DNA of 64,000 nt from an uncultured Rhodospirillaceae bacterium (GTDB lineage: Bacteria; Pseudomonadota; Alphaproteobacteria; Rhodospirillales; Magnetospirillaceae), in NCBI GenBank assembly GCA_937887565.1, contig CALABS010000077.1:186001-250000 (forward strand), in the 5' to 3' direction. Position numbers and translations under genes: made by a program. The notes beneath the pieces were generated by a model, which did not search any database, was not told where the DNA came from, and worked only from the letters and a program-made list of their open reading frames with translations. Shown in pieces: positions 8,703-17,097 of this stretch (position 1 is the first letter of the stretch; each line of letters opens with the position of its first letter).

Positions 8703-9893
8703 TCACATCAGCTCGATGTCGGCCTGCAGCGCGCCGGCGGCCTTGATGGCCTGCAGGATGGCGATCATGTCGCGGGGGCCGATGCCCAGCGAGTTGAGAC
8801 CGTTGACCAGTTCCTGCAGGGTGACGCCGTGCGGCATCACTGTCAGCTTCTTCTGGTCGCCCTCGTCGATCTCGATGTCGGTGCGGTCGACCACGGTGGT
8901 GTCGCCGACCGTGGCGAAGGGCGAGGGCTGCGACACCTGGGGGGTCTCGGTGATGCGGATGGTCAGCTGGCCCTGGGCGATGGCCACCGTGCTGATGCGC
9001 ACGTTCTCGCCCATGACGATGGTGCCGGTCGATTCGTCGATGACGATCTTGGCGATCTGGTCGGGCTCGACGCGCAGCTGCTCGATGTCGGTCAGCATGG
9101 CGACCACGTTGCCGGTATAGGACGGCGGTACCGCCACCTGAATGGTACCGGGATCGGTCGGCCGCGCCACCTCGGTGCCGAGATAGGCGTTGACGGCCTG
9201 GGCGACGCGCCGCGCAGTGGTGAAGTCGGGATTGCGCAAGGTGACCATCACCGATTCCAGATGCTGCATCTCGAAGGGCAGCTCGCGCTCGACGATGGCG
9301 CCGTTGGCGATCTTGCCGGCGGTGGGTACGCCCTTGGTCACCGACGAGCCGGCGCCGGTGGTGCCACCGCCCGAGGCGGTGAAGCCGACGCTGGCCAGGC
9401 CGCCCTGGGCCACCGCGTAGACCTCGCCGTCGGCGCCGATCAGCGGGGTGACCATCAGCGTGCCGCCGGAGAGGTCCTTGGAATCGCCGAGGGCGGACAC
9501 CGACACGTCGATGCGGGTGCCCTGGCGGGCGAAGGGGGGCAGGACGGCGGTGACCATCACGGCGGCGACGTTCTTGGGGGACAGCGAGCTGGGGATGGCG
9601 CCGTCGCGGTCGCGGATGTTGACGCCCAGGCGTTCCAGCATGCCGACCAGCGATTCCTTGGTGAAGGGGATGTTGGTCAGGCTGTCGCCGGTGCCCTTGA
9701 GGCCGACCACGATGCCGTAGCCCACCAGCAGGTTGTCGCGCACGCCCTCGAAATTGGCGATGTCCTTGATGCGCGACGCGCCGAAGGCCGGGCCGGGTGC
9801 GGCGGCCAGGGAGGCCGCGACCAGCAGCAGGCCCAGCACGAAGGCGCGCAGTCCGATGGCGACGGTGGCGGAGGCGGTGGCGGCTCGGATCAT
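8703..9893 (-). CDS. flgI: FlgI, flagellar P-ring protein
   Basis: FlgI forms the periplasmic P-ring bushing around the rod. The product is 396 residues, the usual length is about 365-370. It has a cleavable signal peptide (AFVLGLLLVAASLAAAPGPAFGA, cut near residue 40) followed by the family start SRIKDIANFEGVRDNLLVGYG and the strongly conserved end LNSLGIGPRDMIAILQAIKAAGALQAD. The start at 9893 (MIRAAT) is preferred over 9914 because GAGGAAGACC sits directly before it. It is the first gene of the flgI-flgJ-flgN-flgK-flgL operon and lies 48 bases downstream of a sigma54-type promoter. Confidence 0.96.
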   Translation of the reverse strand: MIRAATASATVAIGLRAFVLGLLLVAASLAAAPGPAFGASRIKDIANFEGVRDNLLVGYGIVVGLKGTGDSLTNIPFTKESLVGMLERLGVNIRDRDGAIPSSLSPKNVAAVMVTAVLPPFARQGTRIDVSVSALGDSKDLSGGTLMVTPLIGADGEVYAVAQGGLASVGFTASGGGTTGAGSSVTKGVPTAGKIANGAIVERELPFEMQHLESVMVTLRNPDFTTARRVAQAVNAYLGTEVARPTDPGTIQVAVPPSYTGNVVAMLTDIEQLRVEPDQIAKIVIDESTGTIVMGENVRISTVAIAQGQLTIRITETPQVSQPSPFATVGDTTVVDRTDIEIDEGDQKKLTVMPHGVTLQELVNGLNSLGIGPRDMIAILQAIKAAGALQADIELM

Positions 9894-9940
9894 GGTCTTC
9901 CTCGTTGGCCCCAAAGGTCACATTGGTGCGCCAAGGCCGT

Positions 9941-9956
9941 TGCGAAGCGCGTGCCA
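9941..9956 (-). promoter_or_regulatory. sigma54-type promoter for the flgI operon
   Basis: On the minus strand the sequence TGGCACGCGCTTCGCA matches the -24/-12 class. The GG doublet and the GC doublet are separated by 10 bases, and TGGCACG is a full -24 match; the -12 box is TCGCA instead of TTGCA. It lies 48 bases upstream of the flgI start. Sigma54 with an FlbD-type activator controls middle/late flagellar genes in alphaproteobacteria, so the site fits its target. Confidence 0.7.
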
Positions 9957-10158
9957 TCCCGCGAATGTCTGGAAAATCAAGATCCTGCGCCCCGCCGGAT
10001 CGAGCCGTCGGCAGCAGGGACCCGGCATTTTCCGCCTTGGGCCGGCAAATCCTGCCCAGTGGCCGCATCCATCGGATGGCTTGGGAAATAGCGGCTTTCG
10101 CGGCGCGCTCCCACTCGCTAGAATGGCCGCGGATCGGCACACCGCAGAATGGATTCGC

Positions 10159-10593
10159 ATGAAGGTTTCCGGTGTTGGCTCCGGCGCTTCCGTTGGGGGG
10201 ACAAAGCGGGCCGACAAGTCCGACGGCAGGAAGGGCGAGTTCAAGAAGGCCCTGGTTGACGCCATGGACACGATGGAGGAGGTGCATGCCGTCGAGACGG
10301 CCTCCGGCGTCGCGTCGGTGGACGCCATCTTCGTCGCCCAGGCGGTCGGTGACGCCGACGAACGCGAGGCGCGCCAGCGCCTGATCCAGCGCGGCGAGGA
10401 CATCCTCGACAAGCTCGAGGAAATACGCCACGGCCTGTTGCTGGGGGTGGTCCCGCGCGAGAAGCTGGAGGCCTTGGCCCACAGCGTGCGGACCCGACGC
10501 GAGAACTGCCCCGATCCCCGGCTGGCGGCCCTTCTCGACGAGATCGAATTGCGGGCCGAGGTGGAACTGGCCAAGCTGTCGCGCGGCGTCTGA
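10159..10593 (+). CDS. fliX: FliX, flagellar assembly trans-acting regulator
   Basis: FliX couples completion of early flagellar structures to activity of the sigma54 activator FlbD. This 144-residue protein starts MKVSGVGSGASVGG, matching the Gly/Ser-rich FliX N-terminus. It continues with ASVDAIFVAQAV and the helical tail IRHGLLLGVVPREKLEALAH that typifies the family. The ATG at 10159 is selected because the family begins MKV; an upstream in-frame extension is Arg/Pro-rich and unlike a protein. It is divergent from flgI over a 265-base regulatory gap, an arrangement also known from Caulobacter. A weak sigma54-like sequence occurs at 10124-10139. Confidence 0.85.
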   Translation: MKVSGVGSGASVGGTKRADKSDGRKGEFKKALVDAMDTMEEVHAVETASGVASVDAIFVAQAVGDADEREARQRLIQRGEDILDKLEEIRHGLLLGVVPREKLEALAHSVRTRRENCPDPRLAALLDEIELRAEVELAKLSRGV

Positions 10594-10721
10594 GCGCGGG
10601 TCCAGGATAACCTTGGCGTTCCAAACATCGCGGCGGGTGAACGGTTCCCCTTGCGGCTGGGCGCCCCTCCCCATATATTCCGCTGCGAAAAATTGGACCG
10701 ATCGTTGCATCGAGGAAACGG

Positions 10722-11138
10722 ATGACCGTCACTCTGCCGCCGGATTACCGCCCGTCCGAGGACGAGCCCTTCATGAACGAGACCATGAAGGAATATTTCC
10801 GTCAGAAGCTTCTCAATTGGCGCGCCGAGCTGCTGCGTGATTCCGACGAGACCCTTCAGCACCTGCAGGAGGGTGGCCTCCAGGAACCCGATATCGCTGA
10901 CCGCGCTTCGGCCGAGACCGATCGCGCCCTCGAGTTGCGGACCCGCGACCGCGAGCGCAAGCTGATCGCCAAGATCGACGCCGCGATCGAGCGTATCGCC
11001 GACGGCTCCTACGGCTATTGCGAGGAGACCGCCGAGCCGATCTCGATCCGCCGCCTGGAAGCCAGGCCCATCGCCACCCTGTCCATCGAGGCCCAGGAGC
11101 GCCACGAGCGGATGGAGCGGACCCACCGCGAGGAATAG
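10722..11138 (+). CDS. dksA: DksA, RNA polymerase-binding stringent-response factor
   Basis: DksA enters the RNA polymerase secondary channel and, with ppGpp, adjusts transcription of rRNA and amino acid genes. The 138-residue product has the coiled coil with the DxxDxA tip (DIADRA). It also has ELRTRDRERKLIAKID and the C-terminal GYCEETAEPISIRRLEARPIATLS. Of the four zinc-finger cysteines in E. coli DksA only the first is present, so the globular domain probably folds without zinc, as seen in other alphaproteobacterial DksA. A GAGGAAACGG site precedes the ATG and a strong terminator follows. Confidence 0.93.
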   Translation: MTVTLPPDYRPSEDEPFMNETMKEYFRQKLLNWRAELLRDSDETLQHLQEGGLQEPDIADRASAETDRALELRTRDRERKLIAKIDAAIERIADGSYGYCEETAEPISIRRLEARPIATLSIEAQERHERMERTHREE

Positions 11139-11177
11139 CGTCGGCATCGCGCGAAAGCGAAGCCCGCGCCGCGAAGT

Positions 11178-11206
11178 CCGCCGGTCCCGGCGGGCTTTTC
11201 GTTTTT
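11178..11206 (+). terminator. rho-independent terminator after dksA
   Basis: A perfect 7-base inverted repeat, CCGCCGG and CCGGCGG around TC (in practice a 6-bp stem with a 4-base loop), lies at 11178-11193. GCTTTTCGTTTTT follows. It is 40 bases after the dksA stop and just before the FHA/protease gene, so it separates the two transcription units. Confidence 0.8.
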
Positions 11207-11232
11207 CGCGCGGTTGATGATAGGATGCCCGC

Positions 11233-12993
11233 ATGCCCATCCGCATCATCGTCGCCGAGGGGCCGTCCAAGGGACGGGAATATCGGTTCCCCGACAGTCG
11301 GGCCGTGGTCACGGTCGGTCGGCATCCGAGCTGCGACGTTACCTTTCCCGCCGACCTGATCTCGGTCTCCCGCTACCATCTGGCGTTCGAGCGCCGGCTG
11401 GCCCGCTATCGCGTGGTCATGCAGGCCGACAACCCGGTATGGATCGACGGCGAGGAAGCCTACGAAGGCGACGAACTGCCGCTGGCCGCCAAGGTGACGC
11501 TGGGCCATCCCGACGGGCCGGTGCTGCTGGTGGAGACGGCCGAGGACGACGACCTGCCGGCCACCGAGCGCTATGCCCGCCATGACAGCGCCGGCCGCAT
11601 GGCCCACGACGCCAGCCAGAGCAGCAGGGGCCTGCGCCGGCTGGTCCTGGCGCTGGCGGCGCTGGTGCTGGCGGTCGCCGCCGGCATCGGTGCCGTGACC
11701 GTCACCGAACGCCGCGAGATGGCGCGGCTGCTCGACGACATGTACCGCGAACCCGGCGCCCAGGCCGAAAGCCGGCTGGCGGCGCGGCTGCGCGATGCCG
11801 CGCGGTCGGTGTATCTGGTGGCGGCCAAGGACGACTACGGCATCAGTCCGTTCGGAACCGCCTGGGTGGTGGGCGACGGCGTGCTGGTGACCAGCGCCCA
11901 TGTGGCCGAGGTGTTCAGCCAGATGGGCGACGGGCTGACCATGGTGGTGCGCGGCCGCGCCGGCGGCGGCGGCGACCTTGCGGTGACCGGGTTGACGCTT
12001 CATCCCGACTACCGCCGCTTCGAGGACGCCTGGCGCTCGTATGGCCCCTTCGCCGCCGGCGCGGGGGGCGAAAGCCGCCCAATCACCGAGGCCGGGGGAT
12101 ACGACGTCGCCCTCATTTATGTCGCCGAGGCCGACCGCGCCAAGCTGGCGCCGCCCTTGATGCTGGCGCCCGATTCCGACCTCTCCGCGCTCGAGCCGGG
12201 CGACCTGGTGGGCTATGTGGGGTTTCCGGTCGAGAGCGCCGCGCTGGGCGGGGTGAACCTCGATGATCCCGAGGCGCAGCTGCAGATCGGCCGACTGACG
12301 GCGCTGACCGATTTTTTCCTGGTCAAGAGCGAGCCGGCCGACCGCCATCTGTTGCAGCATTCGCTGCCGGTCCAGGGCGGCGCCTCGGGCAGTCCGGTGG
12401 TGGATGGCCGGGGGCAGGTGGTGGGCGTGCTGTCGGGCGGCAATCTGGTCGAGATCGACGATCAGGGCACGCGGGTGCCCACCGGGGTCGGCGTTAATTT
12501 CGCCCAGCGCGCCGATCTGGTGCGAGAACTGCTGGCGGGAACCGCCGGCGACCGCGCCCAGGCCCGGGCCGAGTACTGGCAGCGGCGCCTGAAGCGCTAT
12601 CAGAACGAGGTCGACATGGCGGTCCAGGACTGGGCCGCCAGCCACGGTACGGCGGTGGCGCCGCCGCCCCTGGCCCAGTTCGACGGCCGGACCGCCCCCG
12701 ACTCGCGGCTCGACATGCCGGCCTTCGTCAAGCGCTTCACCCTGCCGCGCACCGGCTGGTACCTGTTCCTCGCCTCGGCGCGCGACCGCGCCAACATCGA
12801 CATGATGCTGGTCGAACAGTTGAAGACCGGCCCACGCATGGCCGGGCTGGACGCCTCGCCCGACCACTATCCCGGTGTCGAGTACTCCGGCGACAAGGGG
12901 ACCGAGCTGGAAATCGTCGTTCCCGGTCCCGTCGACACCGAGCTGACGCTGCGGGTGTTCTGGCTTCCCACCGCCCGCAAGACGTCGGGATAG
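11233..12993 (+). CDS. FHA domain / membrane anchor / trypsin-like protease fusion
   Basis: The 586 residues form a layered fusion. An FHA phosphothreonine-binding domain covers about 3-100 (GR at 29-30, SCDV, and S-R-Y-H at 46-49). A single membrane helix covers about 136-157. A chymotrypsin-like protease domain spans about 185-440 with His223 (TSAHV), Asp291 (YDVAL) and Ser385 (GGASGSP). A C-terminal beta domain (about 490-586) may resemble pre-peptidase C domains. The likely topology is FHA in the cytoplasm and protease in the periplasm, so phosphorylation inside could influence proteolysis outside; that last point is inference. The gene is alone after a terminator and convergent with the small gene at 12994. 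Confidence 0.8.
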   Translation: MPIRIIVAEGPSKGREYRFPDSRAVVTVGRHPSCDVTFPADLISVSRYHLAFERRLARYRVVMQADNPVWIDGEEAYEGDELPLAAKVTLGHPDGPVLLVETAEDDDLPATERYARHDSAGRMAHDASQSSRGLRRLVLALAALVLAVAAGIGAVTVTERREMARLLDDMYREPGAQAESRLAARLRDAARSVYLVAAKDDYGISPFGTAWVVGDGVLVTSAHVAEVFSQMGDGLTMVVRGRAGGGGDLAVTGLTLHPDYRRFEDAWRSYGPFAAGAGGESRPITEAGGYDVALIYVAEADRAKLAPPLMLAPDSDLSALEPGDLVGYVGFPVESAALGGVNLDDPEAQLQIGRLTALTDFFLVKSEPADRHLLQHSLPVQGGASGSPVVDGRGQVVGVLSGGNLVEIDDQGTRVPTGVGVNFAQRADLVRELLAGTAGDRAQARAEYWQRRLKRYQNEVDMAVQDWAASHGTAVAPPPLAQFDGRTAPDSRLDMPAFVKRFTLPRTGWYLFLASARDRANIDMMLVEQLKTGPRMAGLDASPDHYPGVEYSGDKGTELEIVVPGPVDTELTLRVFWLPTARKTSG

Positions 12994-13236
12994 CTATACC
13001 AGCGCCACCGACGAGATCACGAAGCCGCTGTCGGGCGGATAGCGGCGGCAGGCGATGGCGCGGGCCTCGCCGGCGTCGCGGGCCTCGACCACCGTCACCT
13101 GGTCGTCGGCCCACAGGTCGGCGTAGAGGCGGTGCTGTTCGTTGGCCTTAAGCAAGGCGCGGACCTCGCGGTTGTGCAGGGTGATCTCGAACGTCCTGAA
13201 CCCGGGCCGCGGGCAATACAGCTTCCGATGGGGCAT
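12994..13236 (-). CDS. small hypothetical protein
   Basis: This is an 80-residue protein of unknown function. The start MPHRKLYCPRPGFRTFEIT is chosen because GGGAGGAG lies immediately upstream; an alternative start at 13263 would add nine residues without a better site. The pattern (EITLHNREVRALLKANEQHRLYADLWADDQVTVVEA, then GEARAIACRRYPP) suggests a small alpha/beta fold. No signal or membrane segment is seen. Its stop touches the stop of the FHA/protease gene. Confidence 0.6.
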   Translation of the reverse strand: MPHRKLYCPRPGFRTFEITLHNREVRALLKANEQHRLYADLWADDQVTVVEARDAGEARAIACRRYPPDSGFVISSVALV

Positions 13237-13347
13237 GCACTCCTCCCGTCTCTTCTTGATCACGTGGTGATTGGGTCGGCCGCATCCGACCCTCCGATCA
13301 TGCCAGCAGTCCCGGGCCGGATTGAATCGTCGTGACGGGGTAGCCCC

Positions 13348-13962
13348 CTATCGCCGATGGGAGGCCGCCAGCAACTCGCGCAACCGATCGAGGGCGAACA
13401 GGTCGCGGTCAGCCGGCGCGGCGCCGTTCCCGTCCGGGCGCCAGCCGGGCGTGCCGGCGGAGTCCTCGCCCCAGTCGATGAGGACCGGGCCGGCCATCGA
13501 CAGGACGATGTTGGACGGCGTCAGGTCGCCATGGGCCAGCCCGGCGGCGTGCAGGACGGCGATTGCCTCGGCGATGGCCGCCAACGTCCCGGGTGGCGCG
13601 GGGCCGAGACGCAGCGCCGTGGCCAGGGTCGAGCCGTCGATCCAGGCATGGGCCGTCCAGCCGCCGCCCCAGCCCAGCAGCGGAGCGACCCCGGGATGGC
13701 GGAAGGCCGCCCGCGCGTCGGCGACCGTCCCGGGTGGCGCCAGCTTGAGCGCCACCCGGCCCCAGTCCCGCCGCCACGCCATCCAGGTCTCGGGCGGCCC
13801 GAAGCGCAGGCGCTCGGCCAGGACGGTCCCGCCGGGGCCATCGGGGGGAAGGTCGGCCAGGCGAGCCAGGGCGGTGGCGGAACCGTTGGCCAGCAGACCA
13901 CGCACGGCGGCCAGGCGGCGACCGCGGGCGAGCTCCGTCTCGGCGTCACGAAGTGCGTCCAT
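13348..13962 (-). CDS. atypical protein kinase-like / lipopolysaccharide kinase-like protein
   Basis: The 204-residue protein has the catalytic core of a kinase-fold enzyme. There is a VALKLAPP strand with the ATP-anchoring Lys near residue 73, a catalytic loop HGDLTPSN (like HGDLxxxN of Bud32, WaaP and APH-type kinases), and DWGED replacing DFG as the metal-binding motif. It is shorter than a eukaryotic-type kinase and lacks a Gly-rich loop. It could phosphorylate a sugar or a protein. It starts at the ATG at 13962 and stands alone, divergent from the MCP-like gene. The kinase fold is probable; the substrate is unknown. Confidence 0.65.
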   Translation of the reverse strand: MDALRDAETELARGRRLAAVRGLLANGSATALARLADLPPDGPGGTVLAERLRFGPPETWMAWRRDWGRVALKLAPPGTVADARAAFRHPGVAPLLGWGGGWTAHAWIDGSTLATALRLGPAPPGTLAAIAEAIAVLHAAGLAHGDLTPSNIVLSMAGPVLIDWGEDSAGTPGWRPDGNGAAPADRDLFALDRLRELLAASHRR

Positions 13963-14079
13963 CGCCCCAGCCTAGCCCAGTGGCCCCCTTGTCCGCATGG
14001 TTGATTTTGGTCATCGGCCGCCTATACAATGTGCGAAATTGGGAAAGTGCCTAAACGAAGGGCAGTTGGGGGGCAGGGA

Positions 14080-15117
14080 ATGTCGGAGCCGGAACGCATT
14101 TTGGAATTGACGCGCGCGGTCTACGAAGTGGCCAGCGACAAGATCCGCGAGATCAAGCAGGTCACGGGGACGACGCGCATCCTGTCGCTCAACGCCCTCA
14201 TCGAGGCCACCCGCGCCGGCGAGGCCGGACGCGGCTTCGCGGTGGTCGCCAACGAGGTCAAGAACGTCTCCCACAACATCAACACCATCACCCAGTCCCT
14301 GGAGGGCGAGCTGTCGGCCACCATCCAGGACCTGATGACCCTGGGCGAGCACATGGTGCGGCAGTTGCGCGGGGCGCGGCTGGCCGACCTGGCCCTCAAC
14401 ATGATCGAGATCATCGACCGCAATCTCTACGAACGCTCCTGCGACGTTCGCTGGTGGGCCACCGATTCGGCGGTGGTCGATTGCGTGGCGACAGAAACCC
14501 CAGGTGCCGCCGCCTTCGCGTCCAAACGGCTGGGCGTGATCCTCGACTCCTACACGGTGTATCTCGACCTGTGGGTCGCCAACGCCGATGGGCGGGTGAT
14601 CGCCAACGGTCGGCCCGACCGCTACGGCCGGGCCGTCGGCGCCGACGTGTCGGCGGACGCCTGGTTCCGCGACGCCATGGCGACCGCCGATGGCGGCGAA
14701 TACGCCGTGGCGGACGTCTCCGCCAGCGCCGTCCTGGGCGGCGCCCCGGTCGCCACCTACGCCACCGCCATCCGCGAGGGTGGCGAGACCAATGGCCGCC
14801 CCATCGGCGTGCTGGGCATCTTCTTCGACTGGCAATCCCAGGCCGAGACGGTGGTCAAGGGCGTGCGGCTGCGCAAAGAAGAGCAGGCGTCCACCCGCTG
14901 CCTGCTGCTCGACCAGAACCACCGCGTCATCGCCTCCTCGGACGGCCGGGGCTTCCTGACCGAGACCGTTTCGTTGGAAACCCACCATGGCACCATGGGT
15001 GCCTATGTCGACCCCCTCGGTCAAATCGTCGGCTACGCGCTCACGCCCGGTTACGAAACCTATCGCGGCCTTGGCTGGTATGGAGTGATCGTGCAGGAGC
15101 CTAGGACGGCCGGGTGA
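14080..15117 (+). CDS. soluble MCP-like protein with C-terminal Cache-type sensor
   Basis: The 345-residue protein has an unusual order. Residues 1-75 carry the methyl-accepting chemotaxis hairpin tip (ILSLNALIEATRAGEAGRGFAVVANEVKNVS), which contacts CheA/CheW. The rest (about 130-340) resembles a double-Cache/PDC sensor (DLWVANADGRVIANGRPDRYG; VLGIFFDW; LLDQNHRVIASSD). Classical MCPs place the sensor first, outside the membrane, and the hairpin last. Here no membrane helix is present, so the sensor would be cytoplasmic, and the signalling region is very short. The ATG at 14080 has a GGGCAGGGA site. It may act as a cytoplasmic chemotaxis or flagellar input; that is inference. Confidence 0.65.
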   Translation: MSEPERILELTRAVYEVASDKIREIKQVTGTTRILSLNALIEATRAGEAGRGFAVVANEVKNVSHNINTITQSLEGELSATIQDLMTLGEHMVRQLRGARLADLALNMIEIIDRNLYERSCDVRWWATDSAVVDCVATETPGAAAFASKRLGVILDSYTVYLDLWVANADGRVIANGRPDRYGRAVGADVSADAWFRDAMATADGGEYAVADVSASAVLGGAPVATYATAIREGGETNGRPIGVLGIFFDWQSQAETVVKGVRLRKEEQASTRCLLLDQNHRVIASSDGRGFLTETVSLETHHGTMGAYVDPLGQIVGYALTPGYETYRGLGWYGVIVQEPRTAG

Positions 15118-15238
15118 CCACGTGGCGCGAGGGTGGAGTGCCCCTCACCACCGCCCTTTCCAATACAGCTTGATCCGTTCGTCCTCCAGTGGGAGGCTCC
15201 CGCATGCGCGTTCGGCTCGCGCGATCGGGGAGTGGGAT

Positions 15239-16153
15239 ATGTGGGAAAAGAAGAACAACACCTTGCAGCTCGGTGATGATCCTTGCGTGACCTGGGCTTT
15301 GCGGGCGCTTGACGCACGTCTGGAGATTGCCCGCTGGTTTAAATCCGTCGGTCACATCGACAGTGCCGGCATCCTGTCCTTGATCGAGGCCGAGCGAGAG
15401 GTATCGGACCGATGGCGGCGGGCCATTCTTCGCATCAGCACAAAGGACTACACGCAGATGCATGGTCAAGAGGCCGTCGACGATCGCCTGTTCGCCAACC
15501 TCGGGTGCGACGCCGGCTGGCACCATCCGCTGTGGCGACCGATTCCCACCGAGCAGATGCAGGCCGGAGCGGCGCTGCCGTTCGACAGTGATTCCCTTCG
15601 CGTCGTCTATCTGGGACATGGCCTCGCGCAGTGTCCCGATGCCGCCGCCGACACCCTGCTGTCGGAAATCCATCGGGCCATGGCTCCCGGCGGCCAATTG
15701 CGGATCGTGGTCCGTGATTTCCAGCTCGCGTTCGACGCCTATCGGGCCGGATGGCGCGAGCAGTTCCTCAACGTCACGGATTTCGCTCCCATCGACGCCG
15801 GTCAGACCGTCGGGCAGCTTTTTCTCTCCACCTTCGCCGAGGGATTGGCCGGCAAGGTCACAGATGACGACCTCGCCCGCCGGTTCTCGGAGGGGACACC
15901 CGTCGCGGTGGCCGACGACCTGTGTGCCGAGGCACGCCAGGGGGAGGCCGCGATCCGTGCCGAAGCATGCAACTGGTACACATTCGAGAAGCTGGAGCGG
16001 ATGGTTCGACGCGCCGGTTTCGGCGATGTCCGCCGGTCCTATTTCGGCCAGAGCCGGGCGTTCGTCCTGCAAGACACCTCGTTCTTCGACATACCCCTGT
16101 CCGAAGTCAGCGTTTTTGTCGATGCCGTCAAGCCGTTCGCGGGAGGTGCGTGA
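15239..16153 (+). CDS. methyltransferase-like protein, degenerate SAM site
   Basis: This 304-residue protein is a paralog of the next gene: both end with 'FGQSRAxVLxDTSxFD....EVSVFV.A.KP'. Both share FDAYRAGWR/FAAYRAGWR and API D-[AT]-GQ blocks. The Rossmann start is recognisable (FANLGCDAGWHHPLW), but the acidic end of strand two that grips SAM ribose (VDLEP in the neighbour) is replaced by RPIPTEQM. It may have lost catalysis and serve as a partner. The start MWEKKN is chosen because GGGGAGTGGG precedes it. It overlaps the next gene by one base, so the two are coupled. Confidence 0.6.
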   Translation: MWEKKNNTLQLGDDPCVTWALRALDARLEIARWFKSVGHIDSAGILSLIEAEREVSDRWRRAILRISTKDYTQMHGQEAVDDRLFANLGCDAGWHHPLWRPIPTEQMQAGAALPFDSDSLRVVYLGHGLAQCPDAAADTLLSEIHRAMAPGGQLRIVVRDFQLAFDAYRAGWREQFLNVTDFAPIDAGQTVGQLFLSTFAEGLAGKVTDDDLARRFSEGTPVAVADDLCAEARQGEAAIRAEACNWYTFEKLERMVRRAGFGDVRRSYFGQSRAFVLQDTSFFDIPLSEVSVFVDAVKPFAGGA

Positions 16154-17076
16154 TGTGGAGCGCTCGTCGTAACAGCGTCGTTGTTTCCGATGCTGTGATC
16201 CGCGATCGGAAGCTGGGCTTCCTGATGAAGCATGAAATGGCGGTGGCCGACATCGTCCTGGCATTTCCGCCGCAGGTCACCACGACGAACATTGTCCAGG
16301 CCATGGAGTCCCAACGACGGATCGGCATGCTGTGTTCGGATCTGACGATGAACATCCGGCCGGATATCTACGCGCGGGAATACGGTGAGGAGGCCGTGGC
16401 CGGAAGACGGTTCCTCAATCTCGGATGTGGCGGGTACTGGGACCATCCCTGTTGGACCGGAGTCGATCTGGAGCCGGCCAATGGAGTGACGTGGAATTTC
16501 CGCCGTATGGAACCGCTGCCGATCCAGGATGGCGCCATGAAGCTGGTCTACACCAGTCACCTTCTTGAGCACCTCACGGACGCCGAGGTTCGGTTCCTGC
16601 TCGGCGATGCGTTCCGCTGCGTGGAACCGGGTGCGTTCATCCGGGTGACCTTGCCCGATTTCGATCTTGGCTTCGCCGCCTACCGCGCGGGCTGGCGGAC
16701 CTTTTTCACGTCGGTCGCGGACTACGCGCCGATCGATACCGGCCAGTCGGTCGGCTGGTTCTTCCTCGACATGTACGCGGGCAACCTTCCGGTGGAGGAC
16801 GGGGATCTCGCCAGGCTTTTCTCCGACATGGAGCCGGAGGTGGCGATGGACGTCCTGAGGCGGAGGATCGAGGAGACCGATCTGGCCGACTACGCCGGCC
16901 ACGTCAACTGGTTCAACTGCGATCGGATCTCTCGCTTCCTCGCCGAGGCCGGCTTCGTGGACGTGGAACGATCCGCCTTCGGACAGAGCCGTGCGCTTGT
17001 CCTCAGGGATACGAGCTATTTCGACGCCACTGCGCCGGAAGTGAGCGTCTTCGTGGAAGCCCGCAAGCCGGCCTGA
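16153..17076 (+). CDS. SAM-dependent methyltransferase (class I)
   Basis: The 307-residue protein has a class I methyltransferase core: FLNLGCGGYWDHPCW (motif I), VDLEPANG (acidic ribose-binding residue), LVYTSHLLEHLTD (motif with the HxLEH typical of Methyltransf_11), and a post-core FGQSRALVL region. About 90 N-terminal residues are an extra helical domain also present in the upstream paralog. The ATG at 16153 overlaps the upstream stop (TGATG), with GGGAGGT before it. The pair probably functions as a heteromer or acts on related substrates. Position beside a biosynthetic operon and a flagellin glycosylation region suggests a sugar or peptide substrate; this is unproven. Confidence 0.7.
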   Translation: MWSARRNSVVVSDAVIRDRKLGFLMKHEMAVADIVLAFPPQVTTTNIVQAMESQRRIGMLCSDLTMNIRPDIYAREYGEEAVAGRRFLNLGCGGYWDHPCWTGVDLEPANGVTWNFRRMEPLPIQDGAMKLVYTSHLLEHLTDAEVRFLLGDAFRCVEPGAFIRVTLPDFDLGFAAYRAGWRTFFTSVADYAPIDTGQSVGWFFLDMYAGNLPVEDGDLARLFSDMEPEVAMDVLRRRIEETDLADYAGHVNWFNCDRISRFLAEAGFVDVERSAFGQSRALVLRDTSYFDATAPEVSVFVEARKPA

Positions 17077-17097
17077 TACCCGGATCGTCGAGCACGG

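Noticed and set aside
8421..10091. Long plus-strand frame opposite flgJ and flgI
   Set aside because: Antisense to conserved genes, composition unlike a real protein.
10124..10139. A sigma54-like sequence upstream of fliX
   Set aside because: The spacing is right, but the -24 box has CCGC for CACG and the -12 box is CGGCA; too weak to call.
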